A stretch of DNA of 64,000 nt from Fonsecaea monophora (Eukaryota > Ascomycota > Eurotiomycetes > Chaetothyriales > Herpotrichiellaceae): positions 62,001-126,000 of the forward strand of contig NW_019173988.1 in assembly GCF_001642475.1 (NCBI RefSeq), written 5' to 3'. Both the position numbers and the translations under genes were made by a program. This document shows positions 34,904-46,600 of this stretch, in pieces. Every line of letters starts with the position of its first letter. Within the stretch, counting starts at the first letter, position 1. The notes beneath the pieces are model-generated. The model worked only from the letters and a program-made list of their open reading frames with translations, was not told the DNA's origin and did no database searches.

Positions 34904-37900
34904 ATGTTGAGCTCGTTTGTACAGAAGTTCATTGACCAGTCCTCGCTGTCCTCCACCAATGACAACCGCCCGTCAAAAGCCTCTCTTTTCCGAGACCAGT
35001 TCAGACTGCCCGCCGGTCAGAATCCCTTGCACGAGATCACCGCCGAACTATACCTACCTCTTCCCTCGACCCCAGCGGGAGGCGCTGTCACCTCCGGAGA
35101 GAAGTTGAGGGACAATGGCAATAAATATCAGGGCGAACTACACTTGAGTGAACACTTTTTGTGCTTCTCGACGATCCGAACCAGTTTCCTGCCCACCGCA
35201 AGCCATGCATCGTCCACCTCCTTCACGGGCCCTACGCAAGGTGCGGGCCCAGGAGGGCATGGCTTTACTCTGCCCTTGTGCTCGATACGGAGAGTCGAGA
35301 GGCTGAATAGTCATCAGGACAAGTTCTCGCTCGCCCTCACCACCTTTGAGTCCGTCCAGAGACCGTCGACCGAGAAGACCAAGGTGGCACAGACTCCTCC
35401 CCGCAAACTGATCCTCACCCTCGACGGTAGTCGCATCGCCTGTGAACGCTTCTGTGACGGTCTCAAGAAAGGGTTGAGGGAAGGTATGAAAGAGGTGGAC
35501 AATCTACGGCTTGTGGTCTCTCAATGCTACTCAGAATACCTTCTGGATCCCGTTCGCCTCAAGGCCAAAGAGGAAGGAACCACACCGCCAGATCCGCCCG
35601 ACACGGGACTCGGAATGCTGTTTAAATACCCGGGCGACGCCAGAAAACTTAGGGATAGGAGTAAGATCAGACTCTGGGGCGAGTACATGCGGGAGAATGG
35701 CCGAAATGCCACCATCGTCCGCCAGCCCACGTTCCACAAACTCATCCGTGTTGGGCTGCCAAACCGTCTAAGAGGCGAAATATGGGAGATCAGCTCCGGG
35801 TCATTCTACACGCGGCTGAGAAATCCCAACCTCTACGCCAAAACCTTGGCCAAGTTTACCGGAAAGGAGTCCTTGGCCATCGATGAGATTGAGAAAGATC
35901 TCAATCGGAGTCTGCCAGAATATCCCGGCTTTCAGAGCGATGAAGGTATTGGCAGGCTTCGACGCGTCCTCACCGCATACAGCTGGACCAATGAAGAGGT
36001 TGGCTACTGTCAAGCCATGAATATAGTCGTGGCGGCCCTGCTCATCTACATGTCAGAGTCTCAGGCCTTCTTCACACTCGGCGCCTTGTGCGACAGACTG
36101 CTTCCCGGATACTACTCAAAGGACATGTATGGCACTCTTTTGGATCAACGTGTCTTTGAAAACCTCGTCGAACGGACAATGCCCATTCTTTGGGAACATC
36201 TGGTCAAGTCAGACGTCAACCTATCCGTGGTGTCACTGCCGTGGTTTTTGTCACTATACATCAACTCGATGCCTCTTGTATTCGCCTTCCGGGTACTTGA
36301 CGTGTTCTTCCTGGAGGGCCCGAAAGTCCTCTTCCAGATTGGTCTGGCTATTCTCCGCATCAACGGCGAAGAATTACTCGACGTGAGCGACGATGGCTCT
36401 TTCATCTCGATACTCAAAAACTACTTTTCACGGCTGGACGAATCCGCCCACCCTCATTCGGAAAACGAGAAGCTGAGGGCTATTACCAAATTCCAGGAAC
36501 TCATGGTAACGGCTTTCAAGGAGTTTGCTGGCATTACACACGCCAGTGTCGAAGAGCTAAGAGACAAACACATCGAGGGTGTCAAGGAGGGGCTTGCCAC
36601 ATTCGCCAAACGGACATCGATACGGAACTTGGGACCTGAAAGTAAGAAGCTCAGTGCTGAAGATCTCAGTGCCATCTACGATAGGTTCTTCGGCGTGTTG
36701 GCTGAACGACAAGAACGTGCAAAAGCTCGCGAGGTGGAGAGAAGGAAGCAGCAAGATCAGAGAACTCGGCCTGGTCTATGGCCACAGCATTCATCTCGCA
36801 ACTATGACGAACCCGGCCGCAATGCCCTACCTTTGCAGACTATGGACTATGATGCCTTCAGAGAGTTCCTAGCCAATACGGCCAGGTGGGCAGTGACAGA
36901 CTCGCCCTCGTCACCCAATAAGGAGATTGCCAGCCCCAATCCAAGCCAGAGAAAGCGGAGCAAGACAATGTCTCAATGGGGATCAGGGCCCGAACCCGCC
37001 GACCACGACTTTATGCAACGCTTGTACGGTAAATGGGACGAGTCGCATCAGGGAGAGATGACGCTTCAACAACTAGTTCGTGGCCTTGCGCAGTTCAAAG
37101 GCACTACGGATATTATGAATTCGATGAGTCTCTTCTTCGATCTCTTTGACGACGAGGGGACGGGGAAAGTTGATAGGGAGGGCATCCTGAGGATGTCTGA
37201 ATCTCTCTTGTTCCTTTCTCGGCGAGGCTTTGATGGCACCATTACCCCATCCGACACAAACACCGGGCTGAGTTCTCCACTCAGTGCTTCGGACGCAAAG
37301 GAGGGCTTGAAACTGAGCACCAATGAGAAGTTTCTAGGTAGCGTCAGCGCCTTTATCAGGAGGTGTTTCGAGTACGCCGACCCGGATGACGCCATGGAGG
37401 CAGCAAGCTCGAAGCTCGAGGCAACAAACATAGACAGACCAGACGAGGAGGAAAATCTACTTGATCTAACCGAGACACGATCGAATCACAAATCCCTCGC
37501 CTCGCCCAAACCGACCGAGAAAGACCCCCTGTCCGAGACGACACCACCCCATACGCCCTCATTCTCGACTGGTCAGGACAATCGCAAATCCTCCTCATCT
37601 CGCGCCGCCTCGCATAACCTTGCCCTTGATCCCAATAAACCTTTGCATATCACCCTCCCGACCTTCCGCATGGTCATTCTCGCGGATGAACTTCTCGAGC
37701 AATTCTTTGAGACCTTCTTCCCTCAGTCTTTCCGTCTTGCCGATATCCCTCCCAACGCCAGCTCCTTGTCGTTGGCCTCGACCACCAACACACTCTCGGG
37801 GAATCTAACCACCTTCACAAATCTAGGCACGCCTGTCAAGAACTTGCTGAACGGCGCGCCGTCCAACAAGACTCTGCCTGACGTGGGTCGTGCTGGCGGT

Positions 37901-38368
37901 GTTGTGGAACCGGGCTCTCGCGGTCTGCGAGGTGTTTTGGACAATATCGTGAACGACGGCATGCGGATGGCGGCTGAGATGCGGAAACGTATGGACGATG
38001 CGCAGAAGGAGTTTGAGCGCAACGCCCGCGAGCACGGGCAGAAACCTTATCGAGACGACGACGATGACGATGAGGACGATGATGACAAGGATACGGGGAT
38101 CGGGAAGAGAGATCAAGAGTTGTTGGAGGGGGCCGAGGTGGCTAGTATCCGACCTTCTATCGGTCCTGGGGGGAGTATAGACGAAGGCGGCGTGAGGAGC
38201 CGAGCCGAGAGTTCTACAACGTTGAGCTCAAAGGGAAGTGGTAGTGGCAATGGCAGTGGGACGGGGACCCTCAGCCGCAAGACCACGGGGAGTGGGAGTG
38301 GGAGTGGGAGTGCGCATAGTGTGAGTATTTTGGATGTCAACGATACGTCTTTAGATTCGACAGGCTGA
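34904..38368 (+). CDS. GYP2: Rab GTPase-activating protein (GRAM-TBC-EF hand)
   Basis: Intron-less, 1154 residues from MLSSFVQKF; a Met seven codons earlier is possible. Domains in order: GRAM (about 42-150; NPLHEITAELYLP then YQGELHLSEHFLCF), TBC (about 283-505; GLPNRLRGEIWE), and an EF-hand-like segment (about 735-770; FDLFDDEGTGKVD). Both catalytic fingers of the TBC domain are present: Arg in IEKDLNRSLPE and Gln in VGYCQAMN, so GAP activity is expected. The order matches yeast Gyp2/Mdr1 and animal TBC1D8/9. It accelerates GTP hydrolysis by Ypt/Rab proteins in membrane traffic. The C-terminus has an Asp run (RDDDDDDE) and a Gly-Ser repeat tail coded by GGGAGT/GGCAGT units, probably disordered. 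Confidence 0.93.
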   Translation: MLSSFVQKFIDQSSLSSTNDNRPSKASLFRDQFRLPAGQNPLHEITAELYLPLPSTPAGGAVTSGEKLRDNGNKYQGELHLSEHFLCFSTIRTSFLPTASHASSTSFTGPTQGAGPGGHGFTLPLCSIRRVERLNSHQDKFSLALTTFESVQRPSTEKTKVAQTPPRKLILTLDGSRIACERFCDGLKKGLREGMKEVDNLRLVVSQCYSEYLLDPVRLKAKEEGTTPPDPPDTGLGMLFKYPGDARKLRDRSKIRLWGEYMRENGRNATIVRQPTFHKLIRVGLPNRLRGEIWEISSGSFYTRLRNPNLYAKTLAKFTGKESLAIDEIEKDLNRSLPEYPGFQSDEGIGRLRRVLTAYSWTNEEVGYCQAMNIVVAALLIYMSESQAFFTLGALCDRLLPGYYSKDMYGTLLDQRVFENLVERTMPILWEHLVKSDVNLSVVSLPWFLSLYINSMPLVFAFRVLDVFFLEGPKVLFQIGLAILRINGEELLDVSDDGSFISILKNYFSRLDESAHPHSENEKLRAITKFQELMVTAFKEFAGITHASVEELRDKHIEGVKEGLATFAKRTSIRNLGPESKKLSAEDLSAIYDRFFGVLAERQERAKAREVERRKQQDQRTRPGLWPQHSSRNYDEPGRNALPLQTMDYDAFREFLANTARWAVTDSPSSPNKEIASPNPSQRKRSKTMSQWGSGPEPADHDFMQRLYGKWDESHQGEMTLQQLVRGLAQFKGTTDIMNSMSLFFDLFDDEGTGKVDREGILRMSESLLFLSRRGFDGTITPSDTNTGLSSPLSASDAKEGLKLSTNEKFLGSVSAFIRRCFEYADPDDAMEAASSKLEATNIDRPDEEENLLDLTETRSNHKSLASPKPTEKDPLSETTPPHTPSFSTGQDNRKSSSSRAASHNLALDPNKPLHITLPTFRMVILADELLEQFFETFFPQSFRLADIPPNASSLSLASTTNTLSGNLTTFTNLGTPVKNLLNGAPSNKTLPDVGRAGGVVEPGSRGLRGVLDNIVNDGMRMAAEMRKRMDDAQKEFERNAREHGQKPYRDDDDDDEDDDDKDTGIGKRDQELLEGAEVASIRPSIGPGGSIDEGGVRSRAESSTTLSSKGSGSGNGSGTGTLSRKTTGSGSGSGSAHSVSILDVNDTSLDSTG

Positions 38369-38501
38369 GATGGTCGAATTAGTTAGCTAGCTAGCTGCCG
38401 CAGGGAGGGATCAAGGAATCAAGGAAATTCAAGGGAACAAGGTATCAAGGAACAAGGCGTAAATGTGAATGGAATGGAATGGTAAATCAACCCAACCAAC
38501 C

Positions 38502-38518
38502 GACTGACTGACTGACTG
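38502..38518. repeat. (GACT)4 microsatellite
   Basis: Four tandem GACT units in the convergent intergenic region. Confidence 0.85.
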
Positions 38519-38530
38519 GCTGGATATCGC

Positions 38531-38562
38531 TATATTGCTATATTGCTATACTGCTATACTGC
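38531..38562. repeat. 8-bp tandem repeat TATATTGC/TATACTGC x4
   Basis: Two copies of TATATTGC followed by two copies of TATACTGC: a single T-to-C change has itself been duplicated. Confidence 0.85.
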
Positions 38563-38735
38563 TTACTTAGGGAGGCCGTCACAATGAAATCATCTTCTCT
38601 ACTGCGCACAAATACGTTATGTATTTTCTCCGTCTTTGGTCTAATCTATATATCTATGTCAGAAATGACATGCCCCTGTGGGCTGATCCGTCATAAAGAG
38701 GTATGGCCCAGCTATCCAGGCAGACGGACAATAAG

Positions 38736-38755
38736 TAAGTCAGTAAGTCAGTAAG
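38736..38755. repeat. TAAGTCAG tandem repeat
   Basis: Two and a half copies of TAAGTCAG. Confidence 0.8.
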
Positions 38756-38780
38756 ACGAACCAATACATGAATGGACGTT

Positions 38781-38808
38781 GACGGTGACGGTGACGGTGA
38801 CGGTGACG
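38781..38808. repeat. (GACGGT)n minisatellite
   Basis: Four full copies plus a partial copy of GACGGT. Confidence 0.85.
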
Positions 38809-39447
38809 TGGCCTGGACCAAGAAAAGATACGAGTTTCTTTTCTCGTTACAATCGGGAATGGTAATTTTCATTCATTTGCTCGCTTTCTAGTTCGTTGGG
38901 GTTTTCTATGGCCAGAGAAAGAAACTTATAGACCAAGTATAGACGGAGTGAGTGAATGGGGGAGTTGGGGAGAGTGTTTGCTGTCTATTGTAACCTCGTA
39001 TAAACATCATCTCAAATCAGATAGATGGCAACGCAACACCAACAACACCACACCGACATCAGGGTTCAGATCCAGGTCCAGCAGCCCCTCAGTGCTGAGA
39101 GATTCTTCCTGAAACCCCTGCGTAACCCACTGCTGCTGCTGATGGTGGAGTGGTGTGGTGTGTGTCTCATTCTGATTTGAGAGAGTCGACTGATCGTATA
39201 CTGTCGACCGGAAAACCGCGAATATATCCATTCCAGTCTGTGACCCGAAAAAAAAAAAATCGAGCAGTCCTTCACTCTCGTCTGCAAACCATTGTAAACG
39301 CCCTATAAGAAAACGCTGCGAACGCGAAAACAGTCTGGTTCCTACCTCTGGTAGGAGGCACGTCTTTCAGCATCGGAATGCTCCTGGCGCCTTGCTGGAA
39401 CGCGGGATTGAAAATTCAGGCGCTGACTTTGGCTGTCAAGCGCCGTG

Positions 39448-42094
39448 TTACTCGTCGTCAACGTTGTCGTCGCTGCCTTCACTGTCTTCTTCTTCTTCAT
39501 AGTCTTCGTCTGCGTCGTCGTCACTCTCGACAAGGAGTCGGCCACTTTGGGTAATGGCCTTCTTTGTCTCTGTCTCGTTTGATTCCAGCTCGTCATTTTC
39601 CTTCTCGTCCTCTTCACCTTCGCCCTCGGCTTCCCCTTCTTTCTTATCTCCAACAACTTCATCTACCTTGTCTGCAACTGCTTGGACCTCGTCCAACGCG
39701 CTCTTGGCCACATCATCTCGGTCAAATGTCGGCATCTCGTGGACATCTTCCTTGGACGGCACGACGACCTTGAGCTCGAGCTCTGGCTGTTTGCTGTACA
39801 CACGCAGCCCCACAACACAGCTTGCGTTCCAGGGGTTGCGGTTTGGGTCTTTCTCATTGTCGTCAGCATCTTGTTTGCTCTCTTCCGCTGGTGCGGGCGT
39901 TGAAGCGGTCGAAGAGGTGGATGGAGTTCTGACTCCCGAAGGAACAGGAGTCGATGTTCCAGAGACAGAAGTTGAGGTGGCCCCCGATGGTGACGAGGAT
40001 GAAGGAAGTTGACCTTTCTGATGGGCCAAATCATACAGTTTGCCAATCTGAGTGATTTTGTCGCGACGGTGGATATTCTTTCTGATGACATTTTCCACCT
40101 CATCTCTTCCGGTGGAATGCGCTTCGACTTTGATCAGCACAGTATATGTGCCCTTGGTCAGGTGGGCCTCCACATTCACAGACCGTATCAGCTCATAGTT
40201 CATCTTGCTGCGGGCGAGGTATTCCTCTTCGTCGTCGTCGTCCTTCTGGATTCGGAATTGCAGAGTGTAATTGTACTTGCCCTGTAGTCCCTTGAAGTAC
40301 CGATCGTCAAGTTGGGAGAGCACAATCACCGCATCCGTGTCCTCGGGGACAACAATTGAGAAATGGTTGGTTTGGTAGTCCAGCGTACTCCAAGGGACTT
40401 GCACCGACATCCACTGCTGAGCGACCTGCCACTCAGGCCCAAATATCCGGGTTCGATCAATGTACTTGTACTTGCTCAGCATGTCCTTGTACGTCATCCA
40501 GAAGACGCCATCGTCGCCAAACTGGTGGTTCAGCCTTGTCAACCACTCAGCAGTCCACTCTTTAGAGCCATCACTCCAGGCACCTGTCCATTCTTTCCTA
40601 CCCCAAGGGTTGCGGATTTTGACCAGTCGTTGGCCGTGGCCTTCGTATGTGTCGAGGACCGCGTAGGCGTGCTGGCTGACAATCCCTGAGCGACGTTCCT
40701 CTCGGATCTTTTCATTGGCCACTAGATATGGGCGCCACTCGCGCCAGCGTGCAGCAGCACAAGAGAAGACAAAGTCCTTCCCAATGCGGCTAAGTTCGTT
40801 TTTCCAAAATTCATCTGTGTCGAGGATGTTGGTGGTATAAATTTCCGTCGTGACGCCACCTGTCAGATCTTCGATGGCCTCGCCGGTCTGTCCACCCGAA
40901 ATTGACGCATAATCTCCATGCGCTTTAGCATAAGCCTTTTCGAGAAGACTCACCCAAGTCTCGTTCTGATCGCGGCACTGGGCGAAGTACAGTGATTTGG
41001 ATCCGCGTTGGAAGAGTTCTTGATACTGATCTTCCTGGTCTGGACGTCGAATTCCATATTGTCCCAGGACCACATCCCCACTCTCGTCGTATGCCGGTGC
41101 CCGGAGGTATAGCTTGTCATCAATTATGCACTGGTGCCATTCACCGTCACGGTGGAACACAAAGCCATAGACACCAACGGCCTGGTCTTGAATCACGCAA
41201 ACACGATCAATGAATTGCTGATTGCAGCTCAAGGTAGAAATGGCGGCTAGGAACCAGCAGTCTCCTGCCGACCCCTGAAGAATGTCGTCGTATGAAACAC
41301 CATTCACGTAGAATTTGGGTTCATCGAAGATATCCTAGGATTTTGGTCAGTAAAGTGTGAATGCCATTACATAAAATACTTACTGTGACTCGCTTTGCAT
41401 CTGCTGGGTGCTCTTTATCGTCGTCGGCAATGATCAATCCATCTAGGCAATCCCTGACCCGTGTGATTTTCAAATCTCTTTCGATATCCCAGTGAGAATC
41501 GGTGTATTTCTGGTTTGAGGCTCGGCATTCCTTGATGATGCGTTTGACGTCTCGGATACAGGATGCTTTGGCGTCCTCGTATGACTTGATGGCTTTGTGA
41601 GCAATCTCGCCGACCAATGTCACCGCGCTCAGATCCTTCTCCGTGATGCGGTCCGGTAGAACGCGAGTGACTTTGCCAGTATACTCGGGATCGAAGTTCT
41701 TCCAAAACTTCTTCATCTTAGCCTGAGGGTGAGGCTTCTTTTCCTTCGCTGGAGCGGGTGGAGGGGCTGGTGGTTTGTCCGGCACAAGCATAAGCTTGAT
41801 GGTTTGTCCACCTCCCAGCACCAACCCATCCTTGGGAGTTGCAGGTTCATCTCCTGTGCGGTTGGTTGTAATATTAAAAGCCGGACTCGGCCCATCACCA
41901 GACTGTTTCCCATCTCCGTTGGCCTGCTCATCTGCCCCTTTCGAAGCGGAATTGGAAGCAGTCTCTTGGTGTCCACCAGAAAGATCCATATTCATGCCAT
42001 TGCTATTGGGCTCGTCATCATCAGGATCGTTGTCCTGGAATTTGACTTGGTGACGAGACGGGTGGCCGTCACGAACAAAGAGGTATTCCGACAT
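39448..42094 (-). CDS. Calpain-like cysteine protease
   Basis: Two exons, 42094-41384 and 41334-39448, 865 residues. The catalytic triad is complete: Cys263 in GSAGDCWFLA, His459 in SQHAYAVLD and Asn479 in KIRNPWGR. The N-terminal 160 residues are polar and Pro-rich, then a helical segment (about 160-235) leads into protease core domain 1. After the core comes a calpain beta-sandwich-like region (about 500-680; WSTLDYQTNHFSIVVPEDTD), a Ser/Thr/Pro linker and a strongly acidic C-terminus. No calcium-binding EF hands or PalB-type MIT domain are visible, so it is not the pH-signalling PalB/Rim13 and its substrates are unknown. The splice restores DIFDEPKFYVNGVSYDD just before the catalytic Cys. 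Another Met lies four codons upstream (42106). Confidence 0.9.
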
Positions 42095-43611
42095 TGTCTG
42101 CAGCAAGGCTGTAAGGAGACAAAGAGTGGAGAAGGACCCTGGAATGCAGGGTCTCTGAATATAAACATTCGTCGCATAATCGGCTCACGAGGCTTAGGAG
42201 GCAAGTTAGGCCACCGCCCCGGTCTATCTCTGCGTGTGAGACACTAGAGAAGGAAATGGGATCCTATCTTCCATATTTCAATGCATGGTGAGGCTTGGTT
42301 AGTCACACGAATGGGCGGTAAGAAAGCTATCGATACCGGTCAAGGCTTAGCTCCGAAGGGTGGCTCTAAGCGAGTAGGCTCGTAGGGTCGAGACTCGGCC
42401 AACCGTGATAAGACAAGTCTCTGGGCGACCCAGTGTGTCTGTGAGGGTCTTCCGGGCGCCAATAGGCGGTCTCACTGATGGCGAAGGCCATGGGGAAGAT
42501 CCGGGAGGGTCGCATGCTCAATTGAATGCAGAAGTCTTAAAGAACAAAGCCGGGACATTAACGAGGCTAGAGCGCCCAGAAACAAAGGGACCGCTGTATG
42601 TAGCTAGCCCAGAGACCTAGAATCATCTGCGAGGGACCGGGGCGCCAACGGCCGTGTTCGTACCTGCACAGGCCTCCTGCCTGCGCACGGACTTGGGAAG
42701 ATCAGAGTCATGGCAGCGTTGCAGCAGACGGGGTTCTGGCCCTGAAGAAAACGGGCAGGGCCGGGAAACGAAGTCATGCCATGAACAGCTGAGAGTTTGG
42801 GGGCCGGTGGCTCGACAAGGCGATTTCCACTGAGGCGGTAATTCTTCGAGGAACATTCGAACAGGATGAGGCTGAATCCGGCCTCGGAGCAGCGGCACGG
42901 CGGGCTGAAAACCTAGGTACTTGTGAGTATTCGCAGGTGAGGTGTCAAGGTGTGTACAAGTACGGCACAATCGGAGTGCATTAGAGATCCGCGAACAGGG
43001 CAAATTCCGTAAAGACTAGAGGTTGGAAGAGGCGACAGATTGCTTGAGAGTGAGTCGACGTTGGGACCGCAGTCCACAAAGGTGCCTGTCACGTGGGAGA
43101 CCACACTTCGCTAACATCTAGTGCCGGGGCTCGAAGTCTTAACTGGCATCCGGCGGTGAGCCTATTTGTGCCTGTTAAAACGCCACCGGGAGGGCCACCA
43201 CGCCTAGGGTTGGAGCCTGGTGGGTGCCTGGCACAACCACTCGGTATACCTCCCAATTAATTTCGGGGTATTACTCGTAGGGAGCGCGTTGGCTGGTGAG
43301 GGGTAGCTCTTGGAAGTAATAGGCATTCAGTAAATTGTTTGGGGTTGCTTTAACCCCGATAATACCGGGGATCCTCACTGCATCATCATTTCGACGCCTT
43401 GCACGCCCCTACCCACTCTCCCACTATAGCTAGGCCTAAGCATTGCCCGTTGGTGCCGTGACTGCGCTTTCGTCAAGCCTATTGTCATCTCTGTTCGATT
43501 GCCAAAAATCTCGGCAAACCACGCCTTTGAACACACCCTCCACGATTCTTTCTCTCTGCGTCGACGAACAGCATCCCATTCTGTCCTTACATGCCGAGCC
43601 AATTGCAGTAG
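42095..43611. other. Divergent intergenic region, calpain/YCF1
   Basis: 1.5 kb between two start codons on opposite strands, holding both promoters. Short frames on both strands carry no motif. No gene is called. Confidence 0.45.
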
Positions 43612-46600
43612 ATGAGGGATCTAGAAGGGTTGCAGTCTGTTCTGGCTGCGTCGGGAGACTTTACGCCCAATTCTGACCCTTCTAGTCGTTTATTATCACA
43701 ATCACATCAACCATTCTGCGGCGATGCGGAGGGTTGGGGCCCAGTGAGCTCCCTGCGATGGGACCTCACACCATGCTTCCTTGACGTTTGGATTCTGGGG
43801 GTCGCTCTTTGGGGTGTGCTATTTGGTGCTGGAGCTTTGTGGTATTTGTTCACCAAACGCATCGCCCAGGATGTACCCAAAAACTGGCATTTCCATACAA
43901 AACTGTGAGCCTCCCTGGAAATATTCCTTACCTGGGACTGTGGTTAACTTGATAACAGAGCCGTCCTCGGTGCCATTATCCTCACGACCGCCCTTCAGGC
44001 CTCTCTGCAGATCGAACAATTACCTGGTGTTTGGTTTCAAGACATCCGATTCTATACCTCGATCGCCACAATTATCTCGCTCCTAGTCATCGCCACGATA
44101 CAATACCATGAGCATTCGCGGTCGCGGAATCCAAATGGCGTTGTGCTGTTCTACTGGGTCTTCTTCATTCTGGCTTACGGAGTGAAGCTGCGTTCGCTGG
44201 TGGCGAGGAATTCATACAAGGATCGGCTTCCATACTTCATCACATTCAACATCAGTCTCGGCCTAGCGGTGGTGGAGTTCATTCTTGAATATCTGGTTCC
44301 GAAGAAGCAGAGCGTTTACGATGCGCTGGGGGCGGATGACGAGTGTCCATATGAATATGCCGACATTTTCTCGGTTCTCACTTTTGGCTGGATGACACCT
44401 CTGATGAAGTTTGGCTATAACAATTTCCTCACCCAAGATGATCTGTGGAATTTGCGAAATCGCGATACTACCAAGGTCACCGGAGACAAGTTGCAGAAAG
44501 CTTGGGAGATCGAGCTGGAAAAGAAGAGACCAAACCTGTGGATCGCTTTGGGTAGAGCATTTGGAGGGCCATATCTACGCGGAGCACTGATAAAAACCGT
44601 CAGCGATTGTTTGGCATTTGTCCAGCCCCAACTGCTTCGACTTTTGATTCAATTTGTCAATTCTCATCGGTATGCCGAACCTGAACCAGCGATCCGGGGG
44701 GTCGTCATTGCGTTGGCCATGTTTGCGACTTCAATCTGCCAGACCGCCGCTCTGCATCAGTACTTTCAGCGTGCTTTCGAGACTGGCATGCGGATCAAGT
44801 CCTCGTTGACTGCCATGATCTATTCAAAGTCACTGCGGTTGTCAAATGAGTCGAGAGCTACAAAATCCACCGGCGACATCGTTACATACATGAGCGTTGA
44901 CCAACAACGACTAGCCGACCTTGCTCAATGGGGCCAACAGCTATGGTCAGCACCGTTCCAAATCACCCTGTGTATGATCTCGCTATACCAATTGGTGGGA
45001 GTCTCATGCTTGGCCGGGGTTGGAGCCATGATTGTCATGATTCCTATCAATGGCTTCATCGCGAGATTCATGAAGAAGCTGCAACTGTCGCAGATGAAGT
45101 ACAAAGACCGTCGCGCCCGACTTATGACAGAGATTCTCAACAACATGAAAAGCATCAAGCTCTATGCGTGGGGCTCTGCGTTCATGGACAAATTGAGCCA
45201 TGTGCGCAATGATCTCGAGTTGAACAACCTTCGCAAAATCGGCGCAGCACAATCGTTCGCGACCTTTACATGGTCTTCAACACCTTTTTTTGTGTCGTGC
45301 TCGACCTTTGCGGTTTTCGTCCTTGTCAACAACAAACCATTGACAACGGAATTGGTGTTTCCAGCTCTGACTTTGTTCAATCTATTGACGTTCCCCCTCA
45401 CAGTACTCCCTATGGTTATCACCAGCATCATCGAGGCATCAGTGGCCGTGGGCAGATTGACTGCCTTCTTCACCACGGACGAGCTTCAGGATGACGCGGT
45501 GAGATTTATCGACGAGCCCCCAAAACAAGCCGGGGATGTGTCCGTCTCTATCAAGGATGCTACTTTCACTTGGGACAAGAATGCAGGCAAGAATGTCCTC
45601 CAGAATATCAACTTCACCGCCAACAAAGGAGAACTGACCTGCATCGTTGGTCGAGTGGGGGCTGGAAAGTCGTCGTTGTTGCAAGCTATGCTTGGTGATC
45701 TCTACAAAATCAGTGGCGAGACGGTTGTCCGAGGTCGGATTGCTTATGCGGCACAGTCGGCCTGGATCATCAATGCTAGCGTCAAGGAGAACATTGTCTT
45801 TGGGCATCGATGGGATCCTCACTTTTACGAGCAAACAGTCAATGCCTGTGCTCTTGTTGATGATTTCAGACAACTTCCGGATGGAGATCAGACAGAAGTA
45901 GGAGAACGTGGCATATCTCTGTCTGGGGGCCAAAAGGCTCGACTTTCCCTAGCGCGAGCCGTGTACGCAAGGGCAGATGTCTATCTTATGGACGATGTTC
46001 TCTCTGCTGTTGACCAACATGTCGGACGCCATTTAATCAACAATGTGCTAGGCCCCAATGGGCTTCTGAACGGAAAAGCGAGGATTCTGGCTACTAACGC
46101 AATCACTGTTCTCAAGGAGGCAGACTATATGTACCTTCTTCGCGAGGGCACCATCCTCGAAAAGGGAACATATCAACAACTCATGGCTATGCGAGGCGAA
46201 ATTGCAACGCTGATCAAGTCCGCTACCGCAGAAGAGGCCGAGTCCGAGGGGGAACGCAGCCCAAGCATAGAAGGAATGGAGTCCGACGACTCGACAACCA
46301 TCGTCGGGGCCAACGGTGGCAGCATTGAGGACGAACTAGATGACGAGGAGGTCGAGGAATCGCAACAAGAAGTCGGCGGGCTGGTACCTATCCACGCCGG
46401 ACCCAGTGGTCCCTCGAAAGCCCGCAAATCCAGCTTCAATACTCTCCGTCGTGCTTCGACAACCAGTTTCCACGGACCTATGGGCCGTCTCACAGATGAA
46501 GAACATGGTGGTGCACAACTGAAGAGCAAGCAGACCAAAGAAATTGCCGAGCAGGGTAAAGTGAAATGGTCAGTCTACACAAGCTACGCGAAGGAAAGCA

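Larger units (their letters stand above)
38369..39447. other. Convergent intergenic region rich in simple repeats
   Basis: Between the 3' ends of GYP2 (+) and the calpain gene (-). Contains AAGGAA/TCAAGG fragments at 38405-38455 and four short tandem arrays listed separately. No gene. Confidence 0.55.
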
